NCBI GenBank assembly: GCA_034111085.1
Contig: JAWUXZ010000005.1
Coordinates: 19,748-83,747, forward strand
Origin: Dinoroseobacter sp034111085
GTDB taxonomy: Bacteria > Pseudomonadota > Alphaproteobacteria > Rhodobacterales > Rhodobacteraceae
Reading direction: 5' to 3'
Length of the DNA: 64,000 nt
Below the pieces are notes generated by a model. It made no database searches. It worked only from the letters and a program-made list of their open reading frames with translations, and was not told the DNA's origin. Position numbers and translations under genes: made by a program. This document shows positions 34,087 through 42,313 of this stretch, piece by piece. Within the stretch, counting starts at the first letter, position 1. Each line of letters begins with the position of its first letter.

Positions 34087-35409
34087 ATGGCCGAATATCT
34101 CAAGCGCGGCAAACCAGCCAGCGAACGAGCGGAAGACGACGCCAAAGTGCGTGCCACTGTTGAAGGTATCTTGGGCGATATCGAAGCGCGCGGGGACGCC
34201 GCCGTGCGCGACCTGAGCGCCAAGTTCGACAAATACGAACCAAAGGCCTTTGTGCTGACGGCGTCCGAAATCGAAGCTGCGATGAGCCAGGTCACCACGC
34301 GTGAGATGGACGACATCAAATTCGCCCAAACCCAGATCCGCCGCTTCGCCGAAGCCCAACGCGCCTCCATGACTGATATTGAGGTCGAGACGATGCCGGG
34401 CGTTTTCCTGGGCCATAAGAATATCCCCGTAAACTCCGTTGGCTGCTACGTGCCGGGCGGCAAATTCCCGATGGTGGCAAGCGCGCATATGAGCGTACTG
34501 ACCGCCAAAGTAGCGGGCTGTAAGCGTATCGTCGCCAGCGCGCCGCCGGTGAACGGCAAGCCACACCCGGCGATTGTCGCGGCCATGCAGATGGGCGGGG
34601 CCGACGAGATCCTTGTGCTCGGCGGTGTCCAAGCCGTTGGCGCAATGGCGCTTGGGACTGAAACGATCAAGCCTGTCGATATGCTGGTTGGGCCGGGCAA
34701 TGCGTTTGTCGCCGAGGCCAAGCGGCAGTTGTTCGGCAAGGTTGGGATTGATCTGTTCGCAGGCCCGACTGAAACCTGCTTGATTGCCGATCAGACCGTC
34801 GACGGCGAGCTCTGCGCGACCGATCTGTTGGGTCAAGCCGAGCACGGCTATAACTCGCCTGCGGTCCTCATCACCAACTCGCGCAAGCTGGCCGAAGACA
34901 CGATGTCCGAGATCGACCGCTTGCTGAAAATTCTGCCCACGGCAGACACTGCGCGGGTGTCTTGGGACGAATACGGCGAGATCATCTTGTGCGACAGCTA
35001 CGACGAAATGCTGGCTGTGTCCGAGGACATCGCGTCCGAGCATATCCAGGTGATGACCGACCGCGACGACTGGTTTTTGGACAACATGACCAACTATGGC
35101 GCGCTGTTTCTGGGCCCGCGCACGAATGTTGCCAATGGTGACAAGGTCATCGGCACCAACCACACGCTGCCAACGAAGAAAGCCGGGCGCTATACGGGCG
35201 GTCTTTGGGTCGGAAAGTTCATCAAAACCCATTCGTATCAGCGCATTGTGACCGACGAGGCCGCAACGCTTGTTGGCGAATACGGCTCACGCTTGTGTAT
35301 GCTCGAGGGTTTTGTGGGACATGCCGAGCAGTGCAATGTGCGTGTTCGTCGATATGGTGGGATCAATGTGCCCTACGGCGAAGGCGCGCCTTACCGGGAT
35401 GAGAGCTAA
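34087..35409 (+). CDS. HisD-family NAD-dependent dehydrogenase, probably catabolic
   Basis: A 440-residue protein of the histidinol dehydrogenase family. Zinc and catalytic residues are all present: GQAEHGYNSPA (Gln, His), SEHIQVM (Glu-His catalytic pair), NGDKVIGTNHTLPT (Asp) and EGFVGHAEQ (His). It also has VPGGKFPMVASAHM and VGPGNAFVAEAKR. No other histidine gene is near. Its neighbours are a VOC protein, an SDR and a LacI regulator, which suggests oxidation of a small alcohol as in HpsN, the HisD homologue that oxidises dihydroxypropanesulfonate in Ruegeria pomeroyi. Substrate is unknown; true histidinol dehydrogenase is the alternative. Start chosen by the strong GGAGG. Confidence 0.8.
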   Translation: MAEYLKRGKPASERAEDDAKVRATVEGILGDIEARGDAAVRDLSAKFDKYEPKAFVLTASEIEAAMSQVTTREMDDIKFAQTQIRRFAEAQRASMTDIEVETMPGVFLGHKNIPVNSVGCYVPGGKFPMVASAHMSVLTAKVAGCKRIVASAPPVNGKPHPAIVAAMQMGGADEILVLGGVQAVGAMALGTETIKPVDMLVGPGNAFVAEAKRQLFGKVGIDLFAGPTETCLIADQTVDGELCATDLLGQAEHGYNSPAVLITNSRKLAEDTMSEIDRLLKILPTADTARVSWDEYGEIILCDSYDEMLAVSEDIASEHIQVMTDRDDWFLDNMTNYGALFLGPRTNVANGDKVIGTNHTLPTKKAGRYTGGLWVGKFIKTHSYQRIVTDEAATLVGEYGSRLCMLEGFVGHAEQCNVRVRRYGGINVPYGEGAPYRDES

Positions 35410-35412
35410 TTC

Positions 35413-35434
35413 GTAGGGCGGGGTTCAACCCGCC
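35413..35434 (+). terminator. Terminator hairpin after the HisD-family gene
   Basis: The GGCGGG-GTTCAA-CCCGCC stem lies directly after the stop codon and is related in sequence to the rpoD-side repeat at 17735. The next bases (TTAACC) do not give a T run, so termination may be weak. Confidence 0.6.
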
Positions 35435-35495
35435 TTAACCATACCTGACCTACATTTTACGCGACATATCAAGCGATCCTCGCTAGCTTCATGCC

Positions 35496-35933
35496 ATGGA
35501 CCAACGCATCTCCCTCATCACACTCGGCGTCACCGACATGGACCGCGTGGCGGCGTTCTATGAGGCGCTCGGCTGGGCCCGTGTCGAGACCCAAGACGGT
35601 GTTGTTGCATTCGATCTGATCGGCCAAACCCTCGGGCTGTACCCCCGTGCGGCGCTCGCTAGCGAGCTTGGCTTGCCGGAAGACAGCCTTGGGAACAGCG
35701 CAATTGTGCTTAGCCATAACGTCGCCGACAAGGCCGATGTCGCCATACTTCTGGCGCGCGCCGAAGCCGCTGGTGGTAGCATCCTCAACCAAGCCAAGGA
35801 CGTGTTCTGGGGCGGCCATCACGGCCATTTCCGTGATCCCGAAGGCACAATCTGGGAGGTCGCGCATAATCCGTTCTCAGCGCTTGGACCCAAAGGCGAG
35901 TTCCAGTGGAACGGGGTCGATGCGCCCTCCTAA
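35496..35933 (+). CDS. VOC family (glyoxalase-like) protein
   Basis: A 145-residue vicinal-oxygen-chelate protein with the typical start ISLITLGVTDMDRVAAFYEALGW and the second repeat ending in FRDPEGTIWEVAHNPF. Metal-binding Glu near the end (IWEVAHN) is present. VOC proteins include lyases, dioxygenases and resistance proteins; this one resembles the uncharacterised glyoxalase group. Its end overlaps the next gene by 14 bases. Confidence 0.85.
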   Translation: MDQRISLITLGVTDMDRVAAFYEALGWARVETQDGVVAFDLIGQTLGLYPRAALASELGLPEDSLGNSAIVLSHNVADKADVAILLARAEAAGGSILNQAKDVFWGGHHGHFRDPEGTIWEVAHNPFSALGPKGEFQWNGVDAPS

Positions 35934-36585
35934 AAGCTATCTCAGCTTGGAAGAGTTCGGTCGCGTCCGCCTGTCGCGCCACTTCCAGATGCGCAACTTT
36001 CTCTACTCTGAGATATCCAATTTCTATGCCCAGCCCAACCTGCCAAGCGATCCAGACCTCGCCATTTCTGTCGGACAACATCTTGCGCAAGACCTGCTCG
36101 ACCCTCTGGTCGAGACGTTCGGTCCCATCGATATCCGCTCGGGCTACCGCTGCGAGGCGCTGAACCACTATGGCGCAACCCAAGTTAAACCGCAGAAGAT
36201 GGCCGCGAACCCCAAGAACTATGCGGGCCACATCTGGGACAGACGCGATAACAAGGGCCGGATGGGCGCATGCGTCTCAGTCGGTATCCCGTGGTTCTCG
36301 GCGCGCTACGCTCAAGGGCGCGACTGGCGCGATCTGGCGTGGTGGCTGTTTGACCACCTCGACTTTCACGAGCTCTATTTCTTCCCCAAAGATGCCGCGT
36401 TCAACATCACGTGGCGGGACGCGCCCGAGCATCGCATCTTGTCCTACATCCGGCCCAAAGGCGCGCTGTTTCGCAGGGGCGACACGCCCGACCCGATGCG
36501 CAGCCAGCGCTACGCTGACTTCCCAGCCTTCCGCGCGATTGCATACCCGCCCTTGCCCCTCGACACCGAGACCGCAGACGGGTAG
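35920..36585 (+). CDS. Unknown protein with a peptidase M15-like motif
   Basis: A 221-residue protein starting with an ATG inside the end of the VOC gene. The middle (about 65-90) reads DPLVETFGPIDIRSGYRCEALNHYG, which resembles the first conserved block of M15-type D-Ala-D-Ala peptidases (SGYRS, LN). The usual downstream H-x6-D is not obvious: GHIWDRRDNKG gives a His and Asp at a different spacing. The C-terminal part is Trp- and Phe-rich (DLAWWLFDHLDFHELYFFP). Catalytic activity is therefore doubtful. The overlap suggests coupled expression with the VOC protein. Confidence 0.6.
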   Translation: MRPPKSYLSLEEFGRVRLSRHFQMRNFLYSEISNFYAQPNLPSDPDLAISVGQHLAQDLLDPLVETFGPIDIRSGYRCEALNHYGATQVKPQKMAANPKNYAGHIWDRRDNKGRMGACVSVGIPWFSARYAQGRDWRDLAWWLFDHLDFHELYFFPKDAAFNITWRDAPEHRILSYIRPKGALFRRGDTPDPMRSQRYADFPAFRAIAYPPLPLDTETADG

Positions 36586-36589
36586 GCCT

Positions 36590-36607
36590 TTTGCATAAAT
36601 ATGCAAA
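36590..36607. promoter_or_regulatory. Perfect inverted repeat upstream of the SDR gene
   Basis: TTTGCATA (36590-36597), AA, then TATGCAAA (36600-36607) form a perfect dyad that ends just before the AAAGG ribosome-binding site of the SDR gene at 36617. A repressor bound here would block transcription or translation. A similar sequence lies upstream of the HisD-family gene at 34051-34065, so it may be the binding site of the LacI regulator encoded downstream. Confidence 0.55.
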
Positions 36608-36616
36608 GGCGCTGCC

Positions 36617-37372
36617 ATGACCCTGCCCAAAACCCCGTCCTTTCGCCTCGATGGCCGTCGCGCCTTGGTGCCCGGAGGGTCGCGCGGTATCGGGCTGGCC
36701 TGCGCTGTGGCATTGGCCGAGGCAGGCGCGCATGTGGTTCTGGCCGCCAGAGGGCGTGCCGAGTTGGATAGTGCGGTCGCTGCATTAGTTGGGGCCGGCC
36801 ATAGCGCCGAAGGCCACACGCTCGACGTTACGGACCTGGCCGCACAGGAGGCATTCTTTGCTGCCCATGGCCCGTTCGATATTTTATGCAACTCCGCAGG
36901 TCTCGCCCGCCATTCGCCTGCAATGGCAACGACGGAGACCGACTATGACGCTGTGATGGCCGTCAACGTTAAGGCCGCGTATTTCCTAGCCGTCAATGCT
37001 GCCAAGGGCATGAAAAACGGCGGAACGATCCAGCATATCTCTAGCCAGATGGGCCATATTGGCGGCATCGACCGAGGCGTTTACTGCGCCACAAAACACG
37101 CGGTCGAAGGCATGACCAAAGCCATGGCGATAGAATTTGGCCCCCGCAGTATCCGCGTCAATACCATCTGCCCGACCTTTATCCGCACGCCCCTGACGGC
37201 AGCCACGTTTGCCGATCCGGAAAAGCGCGCATGGATCGAGAGTAAGATCAAACTGCCCCGGATTGCCGAGGTCGAAGACATCATGGGCGCGGTGCTGTTT
37301 CTCGCATCCGACGCCTCGGCCATGGTCACGGGCACAAGCCTGCTGATCGATGGCGGCTGGACGGCGGGCTAG
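36617..37372 (+). CDS. Short-chain dehydrogenase/reductase
   Basis: A 251-residue classical SDR. It has the nucleotide-binding ALVPGGSRGIGLACAVALAEAG (with PGGSRGIG in place of TGGxxGIG), CNSAGLA in the NAG position, ISSQMGHIGGIDRGVYCATKHA (Ser, Tyr-x3-Lys) and ending in ASDASAMVTGTSLLIDGGWT. It probably oxidises or reduces an alcohol in the same pathway as the HisD-family enzyme. It ends 3 bases before the LacI gene, so the two form an operon. Confidence 0.9.
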   Translation: MTLPKTPSFRLDGRRALVPGGSRGIGLACAVALAEAGAHVVLAARGRAELDSAVAALVGAGHSAEGHTLDVTDLAAQEAFFAAHGPFDILCNSAGLARHSPAMATTETDYDAVMAVNVKAAYFLAVNAAKGMKNGGTIQHISSQMGHIGGIDRGVYCATKHAVEGMTKAMAIEFGPRSIRVNTICPTFIRTPLTAATFADPEKRAWIESKIKLPRIAEVEDIMGAVLFLASDASAMVTGTSLLIDGGWTAG

Positions 37373-37375
37373 AGG

Positions 37376-38398
37376 ATGGCGCGGGCAAAGATTACCTCGA
37401 CAGACGTGGCGCGCCACGCAGGTGTCAGCCAATCGGCAGTCAGCCGCGTGTTCACGCCGGGCGCGTCGGTGTCGGAAAAGACCGCCCAAAAAGTGCGCGA
37501 TGCCTCCGCAGTGCTCGGCTACCGCCCCAACGTCCTTGCGAGATCGCTGATCACCGGGCGGTCAAAAATTATCGGACTGATCGTTGCCTATCTGGACAAC
37601 CAGTTCTACCCCGACGCGCTGGAGCGGCTGTCAAAAGTCCTGCAAGCCAAGGGGTATCACCTGCTGGTGTTCATTGAGTCGGGCACCGGCACGGAAGTTG
37701 ATAAAGTCGTGGACGAGTTGATGGACTACCGCGTTGACGGCATCATCACCGCCAGCGTTGCTATGTCCGACGAGATCGCCAATCGATGCGGCGATGCTGG
37801 CATTCCTATCGTGCTGTTCAATCGCGGGCAGGATGATGTGCGGCTGTCGTCTGTAACCTCGGCCAATATTACCGGGGGGCGGCGGATCGCCGAGTTCCTC
37901 GTCGCAGGCGGGCACAAACGGATTGCTCATATAACTGGCTGGACCGGGGCATCGACTGGCCGCGACCGCCAAGAAGGGTTTATCCAAGGACTGGCCGCCG
38001 CAGGAATGGCACCCGTCGCGATTGAGGATGGGCATTACCGCCGCAAAGACGCTGCCGAGGCCGCCGCCAAAATGTTTGAGGACGGCCACCAGCCCGACGC
38101 GATTTTCGTGGGCAACGATCATATGGCGTGCGCTGTGATGGACGAGTTGCGCGGAAAGATGGGTCTGCGCGTGCCCGAAGACGTGTCGATTGTCGGGTAT
38201 GACGACGTGCCGCTGGCGTCGTGGGGCGCATATGATCTGACGACGTGGCGACAACCGAGCAATCAGATGGTGGAGGCGACCGTAGAGTTATTGCTGGGCA
38301 TGATCAGCGACCCAACCCGGCAACCGGAGAAGCTGGAAATCGACGGCAGGTTGGTTGTGCGCGGTTCGGCCAAGGTGCCAGAGGCCGCTGCGGACTAG
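37376..38398 (+). CDS. LacI-family transcriptional regulator
   Basis: A 340-residue LacI-type protein: helix-turn-helix TDVARHAGVSQSAVSRVF, hinge YRPNVLARSL, then a periplasmic-binding-like sensor domain (IIGLIVAYLDNQFYPDALER, GHKRIAHITGWTGASTGRDR, AIFVGNDHMACAVMDELR, VSIVGYDDVPLASWGAYDL). It likely represses the neighbouring dehydrogenase genes and responds to a pathway metabolite. ATG at 37376 right after the SDR stop. Its end overlaps by 4 bases that of the convergent gene. Confidence 0.92.
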   Translation: MARAKITSTDVARHAGVSQSAVSRVFTPGASVSEKTAQKVRDASAVLGYRPNVLARSLITGRSKIIGLIVAYLDNQFYPDALERLSKVLQAKGYHLLVFIESGTGTEVDKVVDELMDYRVDGIITASVAMSDEIANRCGDAGIPIVLFNRGQDDVRLSSVTSANITGGRRIAEFLVAGGHKRIAHITGWTGASTGRDRQEGFIQGLAAAGMAPVAIEDGHYRRKDAAEAAAKMFEDGHQPDAIFVGNDHMACAVMDELRGKMGLRVPEDVSIVGYDDVPLASWGAYDLTTWRQPSNQMVEATVELLLGMISDPTRQPEKLEIDGRLVVRGSAKVPEAAAD

Positions 38399-38958
38399 GC
38401 TTCAAACGCTGCCGTTTTAGCGTCCTTTTCGATCAGCACTTTCGCAACAACTAGTGAGCCCGCGCCTTTAAAATAGGGCGATTTGCGCCAATTGCCCGAC
38501 ACCCGGTCGGACACAGCGCGGCGTGCAACCTCGCGCACCACCTTGGCCATGCCGATATGGCGCTTGCCGTCGGCCTCCGTGCGGTAGACCTGCGCTTTGA
38601 TCGGACCAACGACCTCGGGTATTGCAAGGCGATTCACAAAGACGCTGGAAAACCCGATGCGCGGGCTTTGCGGCACAACCGAAATCGCCGAATTGCAGCA
38701 GGTTGCATAGATGCGGTTGCTGCCTTTGGGGCTGAGGTTCAGCGAGGCGAGCAATTCAAACCCGGTCTCATAACTGATCAAATGCCCAGAGGTTAGATAA
38801 ACGTCGACATTGCCAACGGTTTGTCCTGTCAGGTGTTTTACCGCTGCCCTGCAACTGGCACACCCGCATGTAAGGCGCGTGCCTGTCTTGAGCGCTTGGC
38901 CCGCCAATGTCCCCGTGACCTTCCCACAAGCGCAAGCAAAGGGAAGATCACCGGACAT
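38395..38958 (-). CDS. GFA-like/DUF6151 family protein
   Basis: A 187-residue protein with N-terminal CACGKVTGTL, TRLTCGCASCRAAV and a later YATCCNSA, Cys clusters arranged as in GFA/CENP-V fold proteins. It lacks the classical CGSPL segment and has a longer C-terminal region that repeats Arg/Lys-rich helices (KRHIGMAKVVREVARRAVSDR). It corresponds to the family usually annotated DUF6151. Function unknown; zinc binding likely. It lies between the LacI and PHA genes with no obvious tie to either. Confidence 0.7.
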   Translation of the reverse strand: MSGDLPFACACGKVTGTLAGQALKTGTRLTCGCASCRAAVKHLTGQTVGNVDVYLTSGHLISYETGFELLASLNLSPKGSNRIYATCCNSAISVVPQSPRIGFSSVFVNRLAIPEVVGPIKAQVYRTEADGKRHIGMAKVVREVARRAVSDRVSGNWRKSPYFKGAGSLVVAKVLIEKDAKTAAFEA

Positions 38959-38963
38959 ATGGG

Positions 38964-40226
38964 TTACTCAGCCGCGGTTTGGTGCTTGGCCGGGGCCGCG
39001 CTGTTGGCGTCGATAAACTCTAGCACCAGGGGCCGGATATTGTTGCGCCAAGACTTGCCCGCGAAGATGCCGTAATGGCCTGCGCCGGGCTCAAGATGGG
39101 CCGCTTTCTTCGAATCGGGCAATCCCGTCAGCAGATCAAGCGCCGCAAGACACTGACCGGGGGCCGAGATGTCGTCTTCCTCGCCTTCCACGATCTTCAC
39201 TGCAACGGTGGTGATCTTACCAGCGTCACACAGCTTGCCGCGCACGGTAAAGATATTCTGGGCAATCTCGCGCGATTTGAAAATGCGGTCCACGGTCGAC
39301 AGATAGAACTCGGCCGTCATGTCCATCACCGAGAGGTATTCGTCGTAAAAACGGTTATGGGCATCGTGATCGGACGCCTCGCCCTTGGCCACGCGCATCA
39401 CTTGGTCAGAAAATGCCTTGGCATGACGCTCGCCGTTCATCGCTATAAATGACGACAGTTGTTGCAGACCGGGGTATACCATTCGACCGACGCCCGGGTG
39501 TTTGAAGCCCACACGTTGCAGCACCGTTTGCTCTAGCTGGCCCATGGTGACGCTGTTGCCGAAGTCCGTCACTTCCGTTGGGTTCGCCTCGGGATCAATT
39601 GGACCGCCAATGAGCGTCAGGCTGCGCGGCTGCGCTTCAGGCTCTTCGGCTGCGAGATATGCAGTTGCCGCTAAGGTCAGCGGGGCAGGCTGGCACACGG
39701 CGATAACGTGAATGTCAGGGCCAACTTCTTTCATGAAATCAACGAGGTAGTCGGTATAATCCTCAACATCGAACTTGCCGTCGGACACCGGGATATCGCG
39801 GGCGTTGTGCCAGTCGGTAATCCATAATTCGCAATCAGGAAGCAGCGACTTGACGGTTGAGCGCAGCAGCGTTGCATAATGCCCCGACATCGGTGCGACC
39901 AGCATCACCCGGCGCTTTTTCTCGGTCCGGCCCTGCACATGAAAACGGATCAGATCGCCAAACGGGCGCTCGACGGTCTTCTCAACGCTAACGGTATGAT
40001 CGCGGCCATCTTCGCCCACAACAGTTCCGAGGTTCCAGTCAGGCTTGACTGCCATACGCGCAAAACTGCGTTCGGTGACTTCTCCCCAAGCCGCCATGTT
40101 CTGAAAGAAGGGGTTGGGGATAAGCCCAAACTGAGGATATGATCCCATGGCTTGTGCCGAAGCGCCTAACCACTGATTTGTAATCCTTAGATTTTCCATC
40201 ATGTCGTACATCACGAGGTGTCGCAT
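38964..40226 (-). CDS. phaZ: Intracellular polyhydroxyalkanoate depolymerase
   Basis: A 420-residue enzyme of the PhaZ1 type, which degrades native PHA granules. It opens with RHLVMYDMMENLR and has VAPMSGHYATLLRSTVKSLL, the Cys nucleophile in VIAVCQPAPLTLAA (about residue 177) and the C-terminal His in LEPGAGHYGIFAGKSW. The Cys in place of Ser is a hallmark of this family. It is divergent from phaC. The ATG at 40226 follows AAGGAG by 5 bases; an in-frame GTG at 40232 is too close to that site. Confidence 0.94.
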   Translation of the reverse strand: MRHLVMYDMMENLRITNQWLGASAQAMGSYPQFGLIPNPFFQNMAAWGEVTERSFARMAVKPDWNLGTVVGEDGRDHTVSVEKTVERPFGDLIRFHVQGRTEKKRRVMLVAPMSGHYATLLRSTVKSLLPDCELWITDWHNARDIPVSDGKFDVEDYTDYLVDFMKEVGPDIHVIAVCQPAPLTLAATAYLAAEEPEAQPRSLTLIGGPIDPEANPTEVTDFGNSVTMGQLEQTVLQRVGFKHPGVGRMVYPGLQQLSSFIAMNGERHAKAFSDQVMRVAKGEASDHDAHNRFYDEYLSVMDMTAEFYLSTVDRIFKSREIAQNIFTVRGKLCDAGKITTVAVKIVEGEEDDISAPGQCLAALDLLTGLPDSKKAAHLEPGAGHYGIFAGKSWRNNIRPLVLEFIDANSAAPAKHQTAAE

Positions 40227-40244
40227 TCGCACTCCTTAAAGACC

Positions 40245-40259
40245 CCGGGGAAGCCCCGG
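40245..40259. promoter_or_regulatory. Hairpin in the phaZ-phaC divergent region
   Basis: CCGGGG (40245-40250), AAG, then CCCCGG (40254-40259) form a perfect 6-bp stem. It is just outside the phaZ ribosome-binding site, so it may lie in the phaZ leader, or be a regulator-binding dyad. Confidence 0.4.
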
Positions 40260-40300
40260 TTCAATTAGTCGCTTTGCCTCCCCGCGTCGGCGACGATATT

Positions 40301-40312
40301 CTGCAAGTGCAA
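40301..40312 (+). promoter_or_regulatory. PhaR-like site upstream of phaC
   Basis: CTGC-AAGT-GCAA matches the PhaR target CTGC-N3/4-GCAG at 7 of 8 fixed positions. It lies 23 bases before the phaC ATG and about 75 bases from phaZ, so it could affect both. A better copy is upstream of phaP. Confidence 0.45.
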
Positions 40313-40334
40313 ACGTTAAGAGGGTTTCGAGTTC

Positions 40335-42152
40335 ATGACAACCAAAGACACTCAAACTGGACCGGATACCGAACCAATGGGCGAGGACTTAGACCAGTTG
40401 AACGCCAATGTGGCAAAGATGGAAGAGCTGTCGCAGCGTCTTGTCGCCGCGCTGTCGAGCAAGGGCAGTTACGACAAAGGCCTGCAAGGGCCCGGCAATG
40501 ACGTCTATATGAAAGCCGCAAACGCCTATGTGGCCGATATGATCGCAAATCCAGCGAAAATCATCGAAACGCAGGTCAGTTACTGGGGCAAAACCGTCAA
40601 ACATCTGGTCGAAGCGCAACAAGTGCTCGCCCAAGGCAAGATGGAAGCGCCCGCTGACACCCAAAGCGGTGACAAGCGCTTCAAGGACCCGCTTTGGGAA
40701 TCTCACCCCTATTTCAACTTCGTTAAGCAACAGTATTTGATCAGCGCTGAGACAATCAACGACGCGCTGGGCGGGCTGGAGGGCCTCGACGACAAGGACA
40801 AACGCCGGGTGGAGTTCTTTACCCACCAGATCGTTGATCTGTTCTCGCCTTCAAATTTCCTGAACACCAACCCCGAAGCGCTGCGCCGTGCGGTGGAAAC
40901 CGAAGGCTCATCGCTGGTTGTGGGTCTCGAAAACCTCGTGCGCGATATCGAAAAGAACGAGGGCGATTTGCTGGTCACCTTGTCAGACCCCAATGCCTTC
41001 ATCGTTGGCAAGGATCTGGCGACCACCGAAGGCTCGGTCGTGTTCCGCAATCGCATGTTCGAGTTGATCCAATATGCGCCCAAGACCGACAAGGTGCATA
41101 AAACCCCTCTGGTGATCTTCCCGCCGTGGATCAACAAATTCTACATCATGGACCTGACCGAGAAGAATTCGCTGATCAAATGGATCGTCGATCAAGGCTT
41201 CACGCTGTTCGTCGTCTCGTGGGTCAACCCCGATAGCAGCCATTCCGATGTCAGCCTCGATACCTACGTCGATGAAGGTTTCCTGACCGCGATTGAAGAG
41301 GTTAAGAAGATCACCGGCGAGGATCAGGTCAACACTGTTGGCTACTGCATTGGCGGCACGACCCTGTCTGCGGTGCTGGCGTTGATGGCCAAGCGCAAGG
41401 ATAAGTCTGTCCGTTCGGCCACGTTCTTTACCACGCTGACCGATTTCAGCGATCCCGGCGAAATGCAGGTGTTTCTAGACAATGATTTCGTCGATGGGAT
41501 CGAGCGTGAGGTGGCCGAGAAGGGCTATCTGCATTCGTTCTTCATGGCGCGGACGTTCTCGTTCCTGCGGGCCAATGATCTGGTCTACGGCCCAGCGATC
41601 CGCAGCTATATGATGGGCGAGCATCCGCGCGCCTTCGATCTGCTGCACTGGAATGGCGACAGCACCAATCTGCCGGGGCCAATGGTTGTGCAGTATTTGC
41701 GCCATCTGTGCCAAGGCAACGAGTTGTCCAAGGGCACACTTCAGCTATGCGGCGAGACCGTGTCGCTGAAAGACGTCAAAACCCCGCTCTATTCCATCGC
41801 CGCCGAGACCGATCATATCGCAGGGTGGAAGCAGGCCTATGTTGGCTTCAAGCAATACGGCAGTCGTGACAAGCATTTCCTCGTATCCCAGTCGGGCCAT
41901 GTCGCGGGCATCATCAATCCGCCATCAAAGAAGAAGTATGGGCACTACGCCCTCGAGACTGGAAACCCCGCAACGCCCGATGCCTGGATGGAAGCCGCAG
42001 ATTTCCACGAAGGCTCGTGGTGGCCGCGCTGGGCTGAGTGGTTGGCGCGCCGGTCTGGGGCCAAAGTGGCACCACGTCATCCCGGCGATTCGACCAATGA
42101 AGTGCTCTGTGCTGCCCCTGGGACCTATGTGGTGGCCGAGAAATCTGCCTAA
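40335..42152 (+). CDS. phaC: Class I polyhydroxyalkanoate synthase
   Basis: A 605-residue class I synthase that polymerises 3-hydroxyacyl-CoA. The catalytic triad is visible: Cys in TVGYCIGGTTLSAVLA (about residue 337), Asp in AAETDHIAGW (about 492) and His in SQSGHVAGIINPP (about 521). The N-terminal region (1-200) is the variable helical domain involved in dimerisation and granule binding. PPWINKFYIMDL is the family oxyanion-region motif. The ATG at 40335 follows AAGAGGG. Confidence 0.96.
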   Translation: MTTKDTQTGPDTEPMGEDLDQLNANVAKMEELSQRLVAALSSKGSYDKGLQGPGNDVYMKAANAYVADMIANPAKIIETQVSYWGKTVKHLVEAQQVLAQGKMEAPADTQSGDKRFKDPLWESHPYFNFVKQQYLISAETINDALGGLEGLDDKDKRRVEFFTHQIVDLFSPSNFLNTNPEALRRAVETEGSSLVVGLENLVRDIEKNEGDLLVTLSDPNAFIVGKDLATTEGSVVFRNRMFELIQYAPKTDKVHKTPLVIFPPWINKFYIMDLTEKNSLIKWIVDQGFTLFVVSWVNPDSSHSDVSLDTYVDEGFLTAIEEVKKITGEDQVNTVGYCIGGTTLSAVLALMAKRKDKSVRSATFFTTLTDFSDPGEMQVFLDNDFVDGIEREVAEKGYLHSFFMARTFSFLRANDLVYGPAIRSYMMGEHPRAFDLLHWNGDSTNLPGPMVVQYLRHLCQGNELSKGTLQLCGETVSLKDVKTPLYSIAAETDHIAGWKQAYVGFKQYGSRDKHFLVSQSGHVAGIINPPSKKKYGHYALETGNPATPDAWMEAADFHEGSWWPRWAEWLARRSGAKVAPRHPGDSTNEVLCAAPGTYVVAEKSA

Positions 42153-42183
42153 AGGCGTGGATTCCCAAGGGGCTGAGAGTTAA

Positions 42184-42235
42184 TGCTGCGGTGCAGCACA
42201 AATAGCTTGATATGCCGCAGCGCAGCATGTATACC
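42184..42235 (+). promoter_or_regulatory. phaP promoter with PhaR operator
   Basis: TTGATA (42207-42212) and TATACC (42230-42235), 17 bases apart, make a good sigma-70 promoter. The dyad TGCTGC-GGT-GCAGCA at 42184-42198 includes an exact CTGC-N3-GCAG PhaR site, and the spacer itself is rich in GCAGC (42216-42227). This arrangement fits repression of the phasin gene by PhaR. Confidence 0.75.
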
Positions 42236-42313
42236 TTTTGGCAGACGCACAGAGCACCCGGTAATCGGGCGCGGCGAGACCTAGCCCGGTTCGGGCAACC
42301 AAGGAGAAGACCC

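Noticed and set aside
34063..35232. Minus-strand open frame of 389 codons opposite the HisD-family gene
   Set aside because: The plus-strand product has every catalytic motif of the family; the antisense frame has none and is a codon-bias shadow.
34087..35409. Annotation as biosynthetic histidinol dehydrogenase
   Set aside because: Active-site residues fit, but no other his gene is present and the neighbours are a VOC protein, SDR and LacI repressor, so a catabolic paralogue is more likely; not excluded.
17735..35434. CRISPR array from the repeated GGCGGG hairpins
   Set aside because: The three copies are far apart, differ in orientation and sequence, and have no spacers or cas genes.
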